Positions 52,135 to 60,622 of a DNA stretch of 64,000 nucleotides are shown here, piece after piece. How positions within the stretch are numbered: the first letter of the stretch is position 1; each line of letters starts with the position of its first letter. The position numbers and the translations under genes were made by a program. Location of the stretch: positions 4,154,001 through 4,218,000 of the forward strand of contig OZ245717.1 in the NCBI GenBank assembly GCA_965226945.1, given 5' to 3'. The stretch is from SYLG01 sp965226945 (lineage in GTDB: Bacteria > Planctomycetota > Planctomycetia > Gemmatales > Gemmataceae). The notes under the pieces are model-generated. The model was not told where the DNA came from. It did no database searches and worked only from the letters and a program-made list of their open reading frames with translations.

Positions 52135-53859
52135 TCAAGGCGGCGCGTCCCTCATCCAGTCCGCACGGCGAGCGAAATCCTTTTGCACCTCTTCCCGCCA
52201 CCGCCAAACGGTCTCGCCACCGGCAGGATCGTCGACCCAGTGGTTGCGCTTCGGGTCGGTGCGTTTGAACCTCCCGCCCCATCCACCCTGGTTCGGTTTC
52301 TCAGGGTCGTTTAACCCTCGGAGGGCGCTTACCAAGTGAAGAAACGAGGGGGAATCGCCTTCTTGGACGCCGGGGTTCTTCGGGTTCACTCCGCTGCGTG
52401 GGTATGCGGCGGCCAGCGGCCCCCGCGCGATTCGAATGTTCGCGTTCAGCCAGTCGAGGTCGGCCAATTTCGGATCGGCACCAGGGATGTTCCAGAACAT
52501 TCCCATGTAGTTGCGCTCCGACAGAATGATGAACAAATCGGGAAACGTATCAAGAAGCCATTGAGCCGATCCGTCCTGCTTGCCGATAAGGTAGATCCGG
52601 AGTTTGCTGAGAAATCGATCCACTTCCTTTGGGCTACGACTCCCCTTCACCGTCCAAAGAGCCTGAGCTAAATCAGCCGGCCCGCCCCAGACGCAGATCC
52701 ACACAGGCCTGGGGTCGGGTCGGTCAACCAGCTTGATGAGTGCTTCAGGCGCCTCCGTTTCCTTGCCCTTGGCGAAGACCTCGGCGGCTGGTTTTCCGTA
52801 GGTGCCTGAGCGGCCCTCCCAGGTGACCGACTTCAACTCACCTGCGGTCGGGAACCGCTGGTCGTGCTGGCGCAGCTTTTCGTACACCTTGTCATACAGG
52901 TCGAGCAGGTCCAGAAGGTGCTGCTTCTTCGCCACGTTGGCAAGAGTTCCCGACGAAGCCACAAGCCCTTCAACATCGAATTCATTTGCGTAGAGTAGGA
53001 AGCGAACCATCGACTGCACATCGTCGGGGTCGCTCCGCTTTTCTGGCGGACCCTTTTCCGCGCCAATCGGAATCACATCCACTGGCGGGAAGTCGGTCAG
53101 GACGACCACTCGCGGCCTGCCGGTCGGGTGGCCCTTTTCCCCAACCCGAGGCAAGTTCTTCTCGTCCGGTTTAGCCGGGGTGAATCGGTAGACCCGGTCA
53201 GAGATCGGGGTGGCGAGCGTGAACTCGCCCGCAGGGGCGGTGCCGGCCAGGGTAATGGTCATTTCCCATGGGTCGATTTCGTCCACCTTATATGCATTTT
53301 TGCCCGCGAGCGTAAGTGTGAGCGGACGCTGGTCGAGTGCGTACGCCAAATAGTATTCCCCGTCTTTGGCGAGCAAGGCCGTTCTCTTTCCGTCGCCGAG
53401 TGGCTTCAGTTCATGCAGCGGAGGAGACTTGGCCATGAAGGCTTTAAGCCACGCGATCCGTTTAGGACTATCGCCATGCAACTCCCCACCCTTCGACCAC
53501 CACAAAATGTCCTTCGGGTGCTTGTAGGTCTCGCCGTGGCCAACGTAGCAACCAGCGAGCGTGCCCAGCCAGAATTCACGCACCATCTCTTGGGCCGTGA
53601 GGTTTCCCCAGGAGTCTTTTAGGTCGCCCTCGTATCGGCACTCGTCGTAGATCACCGGCTTGCTGTACTGGACCCGATACCGCACCCCGCCGAGGAGGTC
53701 GGATGTCTGCAAGCTGGCGTGTGTGACCCACTTCACGGAGTGGTCGTAAATCCCCCATTGTTCGGTGTCCGCGGCCCATGCCCTTTCAAAGTTGATCGAG
53801 TGTAGTGCCAGGAAACACGCGGACCAAACGCACACGTTGCGGAAAATGTGAGGTATCAT
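52135..53859 (-). CDS. Secreted DUF1593 protein fused to a glycosidase C-terminal module
   Basis: 574 residues with a signal peptide ending AWA (about 29). Residues about 45-230 match only the C-terminal third of DUF4038/DUF5605-type glycosidases: KPVIYDECRYEGDL, WGNLTAQEMVREFWLGTLAGCYVGHGETY, ILWWSKGGELHGDSPKRIAWL, then a beta-sandwich. The (beta/alpha)8 barrel that should precede this is missing. Residues about 250-560 are DUF1593, a nucleoside-hydrolase-like domain: RVVVLTDFPPVD, RSDPDDVQSMVRFLLYANEFDVEGLVASS, WICVWGGPADLAQALW. Extracytoplasmic carbohydrate or nucleoside degradation is likely. Divergent from an AraC regulator. Confidence 0.8.
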   Translation of the reverse strand: MIPHIFRNVCVWSACFLALHSINFERAWAADTEQWGIYDHSVKWVTHASLQTSDLLGGVRYRVQYSKPVIYDECRYEGDLKDSWGNLTAQEMVREFWLGTLAGCYVGHGETYKHPKDILWWSKGGELHGDSPKRIAWLKAFMAKSPPLHELKPLGDGKRTALLAKDGEYYLAYALDQRPLTLTLAGKNAYKVDEIDPWEMTITLAGTAPAGEFTLATPISDRVYRFTPAKPDEKNLPRVGEKGHPTGRPRVVVLTDFPPVDVIPIGAEKGPPEKRSDPDDVQSMVRFLLYANEFDVEGLVASSGTLANVAKKQHLLDLLDLYDKVYEKLRQHDQRFPTAGELKSVTWEGRSGTYGKPAAEVFAKGKETEAPEALIKLVDRPDPRPVWICVWGGPADLAQALWTVKGSRSPKEVDRFLSKLRIYLIGKQDGSAQWLLDTFPDLFIILSERNYMGMFWNIPGADPKLADLDWLNANIRIARGPLAAAYPRSGVNPKNPGVQEGDSPSFLHLVSALRGLNDPEKPNQGGWGGRFKRTDPKRNHWVDDPAGGETVWRWREEVQKDFARRADWMRDAPP

Positions 53860-54066
53860 CTGCGGCCCACTTTAGGATGACGGAGGCATTGCCGATCCAG
53901 CCAGACCGCCAAGCGTGAAGCAATTTCCCTTCATTCTGCCAGTAAGAATCACGGGTTTCTTCCTTGAATCAGGCGACTTCTTGCGGAATCCTAAGATTAT
54001 GGCGTGCAACGACGGTTCTGCGTTCGCCGTCCATTCGCATGAAACGCCGCGGTTCGGGTAGAAGCA

Positions 54067-54921
54067 ATGGTACGGTTTGATCCGACCCGCCCAGACTTCT
54101 CTCCGTATGGATTCAGTTGTGTCCGTTGGACGCCGACCCGCATGTCGAGGTGCGACCGGCACAATGAGATTGAACTGAACCTGTTGGAGAAAGGCGCCTT
54201 GATGTACCTGATAGGAGGCCGCCGCGCCACCGTCCCTGCAGGACGGCTTACGGCCTTCTGGGCGGGGATCCCGCATCAAATACTCGATTTTGAAACGAAC
54301 GATTCGTATTTCGTGATGACGATCCCCTTGACTTGGTTCCTTCAGTGGCGGTTACCAGAGCCATTGACACGGTCCATTCTGCATGGAGAGTTCTGGGTGG
54401 AGCCCGATCAGCGTTTCAAGACTGCCGACCACGAAAAATTCGAAACCTGGTTGGAAGATCTTGGTTCTGGCGACGAGGACCGATGCAAAACCAGCCTATT
54501 GGAAATCGAGGCGCGGATGCGGCGACTCGCGATGCGTTTGTCAGTCGCCGAGCCAAGTTCGATCCACCGGAAAACGCCTGGGACTCTCAACCCTCGACTT
54601 TTGAGCCGAGCTGAAGAGATGGCCTATTACATATCTCGTCACTACACGAAACAGTTGACCGCGGAGGAAGTCGCCAAACATGTCGGTCTTCACGCGAACT
54701 ATGCAATGACCCTGTTCAAGCAGACCTTCGGCACCACCTTGCTCCAGCATATCACCCAGCATCGACTATCACACGCCCAGCGGCTTCTCGTGACCACAAC
54801 CGACTCGGTGCTAAAAATCTCCCACCATTCGGGATTCGGATCGCTTAGCCGATTCAATGAGGCCTTCCGAAGGGCCTTTGGCTGCACTCCACGGGATTAT
54901 CGTATCGCCCATCGAATGTAA
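54067..54921 (+). CDS. AraC family transcriptional regulator
   Basis: 284 residues. An N-terminal cupin-type ligand domain (HNEIELNLLEKGALMYLIGG, FWAGIPHQI) and two C-terminal HTH units: LTAEEVAKHVGLHANYAMTLFKQTFGTTLLQHITQHRLSHAQRLL and VLKISHHSGFGSLSRFNEAFRRAFGCTPRDYR. The layout is that of sugar-responsive MelR-like activators. It lies 207 bases from the divergent DUF1593 gene, which it probably controls. No strong ribosome site upstream of ATG 54067. Confidence 0.9.
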   Translation: MVRFDPTRPDFSPYGFSCVRWTPTRMSRCDRHNEIELNLLEKGALMYLIGGRRATVPAGRLTAFWAGIPHQILDFETNDSYFVMTIPLTWFLQWRLPEPLTRSILHGEFWVEPDQRFKTADHEKFETWLEDLGSGDEDRCKTSLLEIEARMRRLAMRLSVAEPSSIHRKTPGTLNPRLLSRAEEMAYYISRHYTKQLTAEEVAKHVGLHANYAMTLFKQTFGTTLLQHITQHRLSHAQRLLVTTTDSVLKISHHSGFGSLSRFNEAFRRAFGCTPRDYRIAHRM

Positions 54922-54976
54922 TTTTTCAGATAAAATCGCCATGGTCATTTTCGGGCGCATCACTCTGTGCGGGGAA

Positions 54977-56308
54977 TCACTTCCGGATGCAGTAGATTCC
55001 ATCGATGCCGCGCAAAAGGAGGGCATCGCCGGCAATCGCCGGCGTCGCCCACATGATGTCCGAAACGCGGCCGCCTCCCATCGTTTCAAATGCGATGCCG
55101 GTCTTTACCCAGGTCCCTCGTCCCGACTCGTCGACAATGAGAATCCGATTCCCCACAACGATCGGAGATGCCGCGATCATTTTCGACCTGGGAAGGCGTT
55201 CGGAGTAATGCCGCTTGCCGGTCGCGACTTCGTAACAGCTAAGCAATCCATCTGCCGCAAAGTAGACCTGGCCGCCGTAGGCGACCGGCGATGCCATGCC
55301 GACCTTTGCCTTGGTTTGAGACCAGATGACGCCTTGGTTCGATTTCTCGCCCTTCGTCAGCGTAATGTCTCCTTCTGCGCCGGTCCGAATCGCATACATC
55401 GGCGAGGTGCTGAATGGGGAGCTCGCCGCCAGAATCAGCGTGTCTGCATCCGCCGCGGGCGACGGGGCGAACGCCGTGTCGATACCGGCAAGCCTCCAGA
55501 GTTCCTTACCGGTGTTCGGTTCGTGCGCAGTGACCAGCTTGTCGCCGCAGGCCACGATCTCGACGCGCTTCGAGTTTCTCCAGACGAAAGGCGTGGCCCA
55601 GGCGGAGCCGCTCTTGGCGCGGTCCTTGCGCCAGACCTGTTGGCCATTGCGCGTATCCAGCGCAAGCACAAAGGCCTTCTCTTCGTTGAAACAATTCAGG
55701 AAAAGCAGTCCGTCAAACAGCGTTAACGAACTGCCGCTCCCAAAACCGTTCGAATAGGGATAGGCGCCTACCTTGACATTCCAGACCGTCTTGCCGGCAT
55801 GATCCAACGCGGCAACCATGCCCGTGGCCCCAAAATACGCATAGACCTTCTCGGCGTCGGCGCAAGGAGTTTCAGTGGCGTAGGTGTTAGAGGGGTGTGT
55901 CGGATATTTGGGTCTGCCCTCATCAATCGTCCGGGACCATCGAATGGAACCATCGTTGATGTCGAGACATAAAATCTGCCACTTCAAGTTGATATCTGGA
56001 CCCTTGGTTCTGCTGAGCCCGGGAATACTCGCCAAATCCCGGGAGCCGGCGGCCATATCCTTGGGTTTGGCAAGCTTGTCGCCGACGGCGGTGGTCACGA
56101 ACACGGAACCCTTGACCACGATCGGCTGCGACCAGCCGCTGCCGGGGATCTCTCGTTTCCAGGCGACATTCTTGTCATTCTCCCATTCCAGAGGAGGGTC
56201 GGACGCTTGGGTCACACCCGTTCCGTCCGGTCCTCGGAATTGTGGATAATCCCCCATCGCAAATGATGGCATCAAGCTAATGGCAAATACGATGGCTGGT
56301 CGCAACAT
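54977..56308 (-). CDS. Secreted PQQ-like beta-propeller protein
   Basis: 443 residues with a signal peptide (cleavage after AMG) and the common planctomycete start YPQFRGPDGTG. Repeating beta-propeller blades follow (ILCLDINDGSIRWSRTI, MVAALDHAGKTVWNVKVG, VLALDTRNGQQVWRKDR, LVTAHEPNTGKELWRLAG, LSCYEVATGKRHYSERL), the PQQ/BamB-like pattern. Probably a periplasmic or outer-surface scaffold rather than an enzyme; cofactor residues were not identified. AGGAAA precedes ATG 56308. It follows the anti-sigma gene by 36 bases and may be the last gene of that operon. Confidence 0.88.
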   Translation of the reverse strand: MLRPAIVFAISLMPSFAMGDYPQFRGPDGTGVTQASDPPLEWENDKNVAWKREIPGSGWSQPIVVKGSVFVTTAVGDKLAKPKDMAAGSRDLASIPGLSRTKGPDINLKWQILCLDINDGSIRWSRTIDEGRPKYPTHPSNTYATETPCADAEKVYAYFGATGMVAALDHAGKTVWNVKVGAYPYSNGFGSGSSLTLFDGLLFLNCFNEEKAFVLALDTRNGQQVWRKDRAKSGSAWATPFVWRNSKRVEIVACGDKLVTAHEPNTGKELWRLAGIDTAFAPSPAADADTLILAASSPFSTSPMYAIRTGAEGDITLTKGEKSNQGVIWSQTKAKVGMASPVAYGGQVYFAADGLLSCYEVATGKRHYSERLPRSKMIAASPIVVGNRILIVDESGRGTWVKTGIAFETMGGGRVSDIMWATPAIAGDALLLRGIDGIYCIRK

Positions 56309-56344
56309 GGCGGTTTCCTCGTGATTGAGTTCCTTGTCTCGTCC

Positions 56345-57118
56345 TCACTGCTTGACGGAAGCCAAGAGCGGCAGACGTTTGCGGTCGGACACCACCACGC
56401 CTCCGGGTTTTTCGATGGTGACCGCAAACAGGTACGGTTGACGCACAGTCAGAGCGGCCCGGATGGGTACGACCGTCTCGCCATCGATGCCGATGTTAAA
56501 CACTCCCCCATCGATTGGAGTCTTCTCGTCCTGGTTCCTGTCGAAGATCCAAAGCTGGTATTGCTCGATCGCTGGATCGTTGGCCTTCATATCCTGGAAC
56601 CGCATGAAGCCTTTCTGGTCGCGGTTGCTCCAGACAACATCGCCCTTGGCGCCCGGAACGGGCGTCGGACCATCGGACCAATTGATCTGGATCGCCTCTG
56701 GAGCGGCGGCGATGAGTTCCTTCCGCAGTTCAGAGGCGCTCCTGGCGACTTGCGCATCGCGACGGAGGACTGCCGTGGTAATCAAAGCGGTGCATGCGAC
56801 CAATATGCAGGCGGCGGTGGCGTACCAGGCCATGCGTGCCATTGGCAGTTTGGCCTTGCCAGGACCTCGCAAACCAGTTGTGCCTGCGATTTGCGAATGA
56901 ACCTTGGATCGCACGCCTTCGGGCAGTTTCGCGAAATCTTCCTCGGAGCGAACCCTATCGAGTTTGGCGATCAACTCACGGAATGAAGCCAGGTCGCCGG
57001 GACCCAATTTCAGCTTCAATTCGTGCAGTTCATCCATTTCCTCGGCACTCAGTCCAAACAAATGCTCTGCGATGTAGAGCTCCTCCAACCGCGATCTTGC
57101 ATCGTTCGCCGGATTCAT
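56345..57118 (-). CDS. Anti-sigma factor, RskA type
   Basis: 257 residues. A cytoplasmic sigma-binding part (about 1-90; LEELYIAEHLFGLSAEEMDEL), one membrane helix (about 97-118; WYATAACILVACTALITTAVL), and an outer RskA domain (QLWIFDRNQDEKTPIDGGVFNI, FAVTIEKPGGVVVSDRKRLPLLA). No zinc-finger HxxxCxxC was seen. It should hold the ECF factor encoded directly upstream at the membrane. ATG 57118 has GGAGG upstream and overlaps the sigma stop by four bases. Confidence 0.9.
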   Translation of the reverse strand: MNPANDARSRLEELYIAEHLFGLSAEEMDELHELKLKLGPGDLASFRELIAKLDRVRSEEDFAKLPEGVRSKVHSQIAGTTGLRGPGKAKLPMARMAWYATAACILVACTALITTAVLRRDAQVARSASELRKELIAAAPEAIQINWSDGPTPVPGAKGDVVWSNRDQKGFMRFQDMKANDPAIEQYQLWIFDRNQDEKTPIDGGVFNIGIDGETVVPIRAALTVRQPYLFAVTIEKPGGVVVSDRKRLPLLASVKQ

Positions 57119-57711
57119 GGCTTAGGGCCTCCATCGATCGACTGATTCAATCCACGGTTCATGCAATCCCTGAGCTGCATTAAGGCCCTACGTATGATCG
57201 ACTTGACCGTGCCAAGCGGTGTCTTCGTTTGTTGCGCAATTTGGGATTGCGAAGCCCCTTCGTGAACACTGAGGTTCAGCAGGCCCCGATCGCGTTCCTC
57301 AAGTTTATCCCAGCATTGCTTCAACTGGGCCGCCTGCTCATTGAGAATCTGCCAATCTTGGGGCGCTCTGCGAGTATCCGCGATATCAACATTTTTCAGG
57401 AGATCGAAGTGAGGCGTGCGGGCGGACTTCCTGCGCCGGTCTATCAATCTGCGACGGGCCAAGGTGGAAATAAACGCCAGTTCGCTACCCGCCCCTTGGC
57501 GGTACCGCCCTGCGTTTCGCCACAGATCGATGAAAATCTCCTGGGCGGCATCCTCCGCATACGACGGATCAAAGCGGCGGCACAGCGACCAAACAAGGCC
57601 GCCGTACCGGTCAAGGCATCGATCCATCGCCGAGGAATCCCCCTGCGCGATGCTAGAAAGTATCGAATCCTGCAAAAAACACCCCGCGTGTACTTGAAGT
57701 CTGTCGATCAA
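57115..57711 (-). CDS. ECF sigma factor paired with RskA-type anti-sigma
   Basis: 198 residues. Region 2: YGGLVWSLCRRFDPSYAEDAAQEIFIDLWRNAGRY, with FISTLARRRLIDRRRK; region 4: LEERDRGLLNLSVHEGASQSQIAQQTKTPLGTVKSIIRRALMQLRD. Related to the SigK/ECF19-like group usually found with RskA anti-sigma factors. The start is uncertain: TTG 57711 gives full length, with no strong ribosome site; a second TTG follows about 10 codons later. It lies 25 bases after the fasciclin gene and overlaps the anti-sigma gene by four bases. Confidence 0.88.
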   Translation of the reverse strand: MIDRLQVHAGCFLQDSILSSIAQGDSSAMDRCLDRYGGLVWSLCRRFDPSYAEDAAQEIFIDLWRNAGRYRQGAGSELAFISTLARRRLIDRRRKSARTPHFDLLKNVDIADTRRAPQDWQILNEQAAQLKQCWDKLEERDRGLLNLSVHEGASQSQIAQQTKTPLGTVKSIIRRALMQLRDCMNRGLNQSIDGGPKP

Positions 57712-57736
57712 CTTCAGTTGTTTACCTAGCGGTTCG

Positions 57737-58219
57737 TCACTTCGGGACGATAACCGTATCGATTACGTGAATCACCCCATTGCTGGCCTCGATGTCGGCC
57801 TTCGTCACGTTGGCCGCGTCAACGGACACATTCCCGTCCTTGACCACGATTTTCGCTGAAGTGCCCTGTAGGGTCTTGGCGTCGGGAAGTTTCACCAAGT
57901 GCTCGGAGGTGACTTTGCCGGAAACGACATGATACTTCAGGATCGCCACCAGCTTTTCCTTGTTCTCCGGCTTGAGCAGGGACTCCAAGGTTTCCTTAGG
58001 CAACTTCGCGAACGCCTCGTCGGTGGGCGCGAAGACGGTGAAAGGCCCCTTGCCCTTTAACGCTTCAACGAGGTCCGCCGCCTTCAACGCTGCGGCAAGG
58101 GTCTTGAATTTTCCCGCCGCAACAGCAGTGTCCACAATATCCTTGGGCTCTTCGGCCTTGGATACGGTGCCCATGGTCAAGACCAAACAACCCAAGAAGA
58201 GGGAAAGAATCGAACGCAT
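57737..58219 (-). CDS. Secreted fasciclin-domain protein
   Basis: 160 residues: a signal peptide (cleavage after SKA, about 22) and a single FAS1 domain with both conserved boxes, FTVFAPTDEAFAKLP (H1) and ASNGVIHVIDTVIVP (H2), plus the central YHVVSG. A small secreted adhesion-type protein. It is the first gene of the fasciclin-ECF-anti-sigma-(PQQ) unit, an order seen in other bacteria, suggesting it is a target of its own sigma factor. GAGGAC precedes ATG 58219. Confidence 0.93.
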   Translation of the reverse strand: MRSILSLFLGCLVLTMGTVSKAEEPKDIVDTAVAAGKFKTLAAALKAADLVEALKGKGPFTVFAPTDEAFAKLPKETLESLLKPENKEKLVAILKYHVVSGKVTSEHLVKLPDAKTLQGTSAKIVVKDGNVSVDAANVTKADIEASNGVIHVIDTVIVPK

Positions 58220-58773
58220 CGCACAAGTCCTCTATGGCGGATTCCCAAGGCCAACGGGCACGATGCCGGTGAGCCGAGGGTGCTCCTCAGACGCGATGGT
58301 ATTCGCTGGAAACCCTCGATCGGATTCAAGAAAACTGCACAATTCTCGAAAATGGTCTCTCAATCGAAGGCATCGGCCGCCTTCAGCTTTTCGACAGGAT
58401 CCAGGAATATCGGCTGGAGGCACCGCAGGATCAAACTTTTGAAGAATGACCTGTTGGGCATGGATGCCCCTGCACCGGGGGATCCATGCCCGAGTACTTC
58501 TCTTGCGCATCACTCCCGTTCGTCCCCAGATCCCACGTTTTTCCGCAATCGAGATTTGTCTTCCGGCTTTTTTTCTCGCAAATCACGCGGATTTCTGTGC
58601 TTTCAAACGGGTTTTTCGCGCCGCTGACCGATCCTTGGGCTCGACGGCACGACAGGTGCATTTGAATTTTTTCGAGCCAGTGAAAAGGGCCAATTGAAAG
58701 ACCCTTACTCATGCAAAAATACGGGATGAGTCCAGGCTCGGACTCGGATCCAATTCGTTACAAGGGGACATTC
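58220..58773. other. 550-base intergenic region with a large hairpin
   Basis: At 58456-58491 two 15-base arms (GGGCATGGATGCCCC and its near-complement, one mismatch) flank a six-base loop; no T run follows. The region also has a candidate -24/-12 site at 58,644. Otherwise nothing is recognisable. Confidence 0.55.
58644..58661 (+). promoter_or_regulatory. Candidate sigma-54 promoter for the tandem-domain secreted protein
   Basis: CGGCACGACAGGTGCA: GG 58646, GC 58658, spacing 12. The -24 box is strong, the -12 box is GTGCA rather than TTGCA. Confidence 0.45.
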
Positions 58774-59493
58774 ATGTTCATTGAATTGGTGAAAAGGGGC
58801 GCGGGGGCGGCCCTGATGACGTTGGTGATGGCGGGACTGAGCGTGGTCCAGGCTCAGCCTGGCCCTCCCGGCAAGAAGGGCAAACTCGCCGGTCCCAGCC
58901 GAACGGTCACCGGCACCGTGGAGAAGATGACCGAGGCTCCCAGGGGGGAAATCGATGGAGCCGAGTTGTCGGATGGCACGACCATCCACTGGCCGCCCCA
59001 CATGGAAAATCAGTTTACCGCCGTTGTCAAGAAAGGCGATCGGGTGCGTGTCGTCGGGTGGGAGGAGAAGCGTCCCAAGGGGGAGGCGGTGCTGGAAGTT
59101 CGAAGCGTGACGAACCTTGAATCGAAAGTGACTCGGGTGAACGAAGATGCTCCGCCGGCCAGGAAGGAAGAGGTAAAGGAAGAGGAAAACGACGGCAACG
59201 AGAAAACCGTCATTTCCCGGGTGAAACGGTTCACGGAAGCCCCGAAAGGCGAGATTGACGGAGCGGAATTGGCCGACGGTACCGTGATTCACTGGCCGCC
59301 CCATTTGTCCAGGAAATTCGCGTCGGTAGCCAGGAAGTCGGACGCCATCGAAGCCTCGGGCAATATCGAGAAGAGGCCCGATGGGACGACCGTGCTCGAG
59401 GTTCGGACCTTGACGAATCTCAAAACGGAGGAGTCGGCGCGCAACGACGGCGATGGTCCGCCTCGGCCGCGCGAGAAGAAGGAAAAGAAGTAA
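58774..59493 (+). CDS. Secreted protein with two copies of an unrecognised domain
   Basis: 239 residues. The signal peptide is followed by a Gly/Pro/Lys-rich linker. Copy 1 (about 45-120) and copy 2 (about 140-215) share the same string: VxxxVxxxTEAPxGEIDGAELxDGTxIHWPPH, then a hydrophobic strand set, EKRPxGxxVLEVRxxTNL. Copy 2 has lost the KKGDRVRVVG strand charge pattern. Each copy looks like an OB-fold or SH3-like beta barrel. A Glu/Lys-rich linker lies between and a Pro/Arg/Lys tail at the end. ATG 58774 is chosen for AAGGGGAC upstream; the frame is open to 58711. No family recognised. Confidence 0.78.
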   Translation: MFIELVKRGAGAALMTLVMAGLSVVQAQPGPPGKKGKLAGPSRTVTGTVEKMTEAPRGEIDGAELSDGTTIHWPPHMENQFTAVVKKGDRVRVVGWEEKRPKGEAVLEVRSVTNLESKVTRVNEDAPPARKEEVKEEENDGNEKTVISRVKRFTEAPKGEIDGAELADGTVIHWPPHLSRKFASVARKSDAIEASGNIEKRPDGTTVLEVRTLTNLKTEESARNDGDGPPRPREKKEKK

Positions 59494-59687
59494 TCCAATG
59501 CAAGCGGGCAGCACTTTGCCAGGGCGAGGTGCTGTCCCTTTCGCCGTATTCAATTTCCTGAATCGGCCATGCTGGCAAATCCTGGTAATAAAACACTAAA
59601 TAATTTATGATTTTTTATTAGGTAATCAATAAACAAGGCGCTTCATTAGCAAATGAAATATGTAATTTTCGATCGCTAAGTGCGCGC

Positions 59688-59951
59688 TCAAGGAAGGCGC
59701 TCTGAATGGCGGGTGCCTATTTCTAGGGCTTTCAAAATCTGTATGGCTTTTTCGGTCGTAAGGCCGAGATAGTGATGTTCCTCATCGTATAGGATGTCGG
59801 ATTCATTTACGCCCAGGCGTTGCGCCAATTCCTTTTGGCTGATTCCCTTGGCAAGCCTGAGTAAAACTAGCAGATGTTTCACATGATCGATATTTCCCCG
59901 TTCCCTCGGATCAGCCATTTTTCTACCGCACTCCACCGCCTGCCTCTTCAC
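59688..59951 (-). CDS. XRE-type HTH regulator, orphan
   Basis: 87 residues. The HTH is clear: LLVLLRLAKGISQKELAQRLGVNESDILYDEEHHYLGLTTEKAIQILKAL. Size and sequence resemble antitoxins or small regulators of the HigA/XRE kind, but no toxin-like partner is next to it. Start uncertain: GTG 59951 has GGGGTAA upstream, ATG 59918 has a weaker site. It faces an AT-rich intergenic patch (59,570-59,690). Confidence 0.75.
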   Translation of the reverse strand: MKRQAVECGRKMADPRERGNIDHVKHLLVLLRLAKGISQKELAQRLGVNESDILYDEEHHYLGLTTEKAIQILKALEIGTRHSERLP

Positions 59952-60622
59952 TTACCCCTGATCCTCCAACGCAACCCATGTGCCGGCCCATTCATCTGAG
60001 TGGTCTTCGACATTGGATGCGGGCGGGCATTCCATGGAATCTCCGACGCAACTTCTTTTCCGGAAGCCGTTTCTGAAATCTCAAGGAGAATCGGTGCCTC
60101 GAAGATCTAAAACGTGGCCTTGCGATCAATGTCCCGATGATTCCGAGATGGTTGGGCGAAAATCCCCCGCAGGGGGTGAATTCAGCTCACTTGCTCTGCC
60201 AACAGCCGCCTGCTTTGAGCCGTTGTTGACAAGGGGATCTAAGTTTTATCGATCAATTGGCATTCAGTCGAAATCTCCCGGTGGTGGCGACTGGACAGCT
60301 AACGAAGCGGCCAATGGCACTCATTTAGCGTCTGATTCCACCGAGTCATGGTTGCTTGCACCAAGGTCTTATTGGTGTTCCCTAAATGTAAGTTTATATG
60401 GATTGTGTGTTGTTGAGTTTACGATGAAAAATACTGATTTATTTTACGCTATTGTTACAAATCCTTAATGGGCAAGCTTTCGCCACCTGTGGCCAATTTT
60501 TCCTCAGGTTAGATTGTCCCCATCACGAGCCGCACCTCCACCTTTATCCTTCTATTTTGGGTACGGCCTCAACGGCCTATGTAGAGCCTTAGGTTTTCAG
60601 ATCGTTCAGGGAAAGGGAATCA
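59952..60622. other. 670-base region without a supported gene
   Basis: A plus-strand frame at 59980-60468 exists but its composition is not protein-like and no ribosome site precedes it. The stretch 60,380-60,470 is AT-rich. No terminator or promoter could be called with confidence. Confidence 0.5.

Noticed and set aside
59980..60468. A 162-codon plus-strand frame
   Set aside because: Low-quality composition, no ribosome site, no family resemblance.
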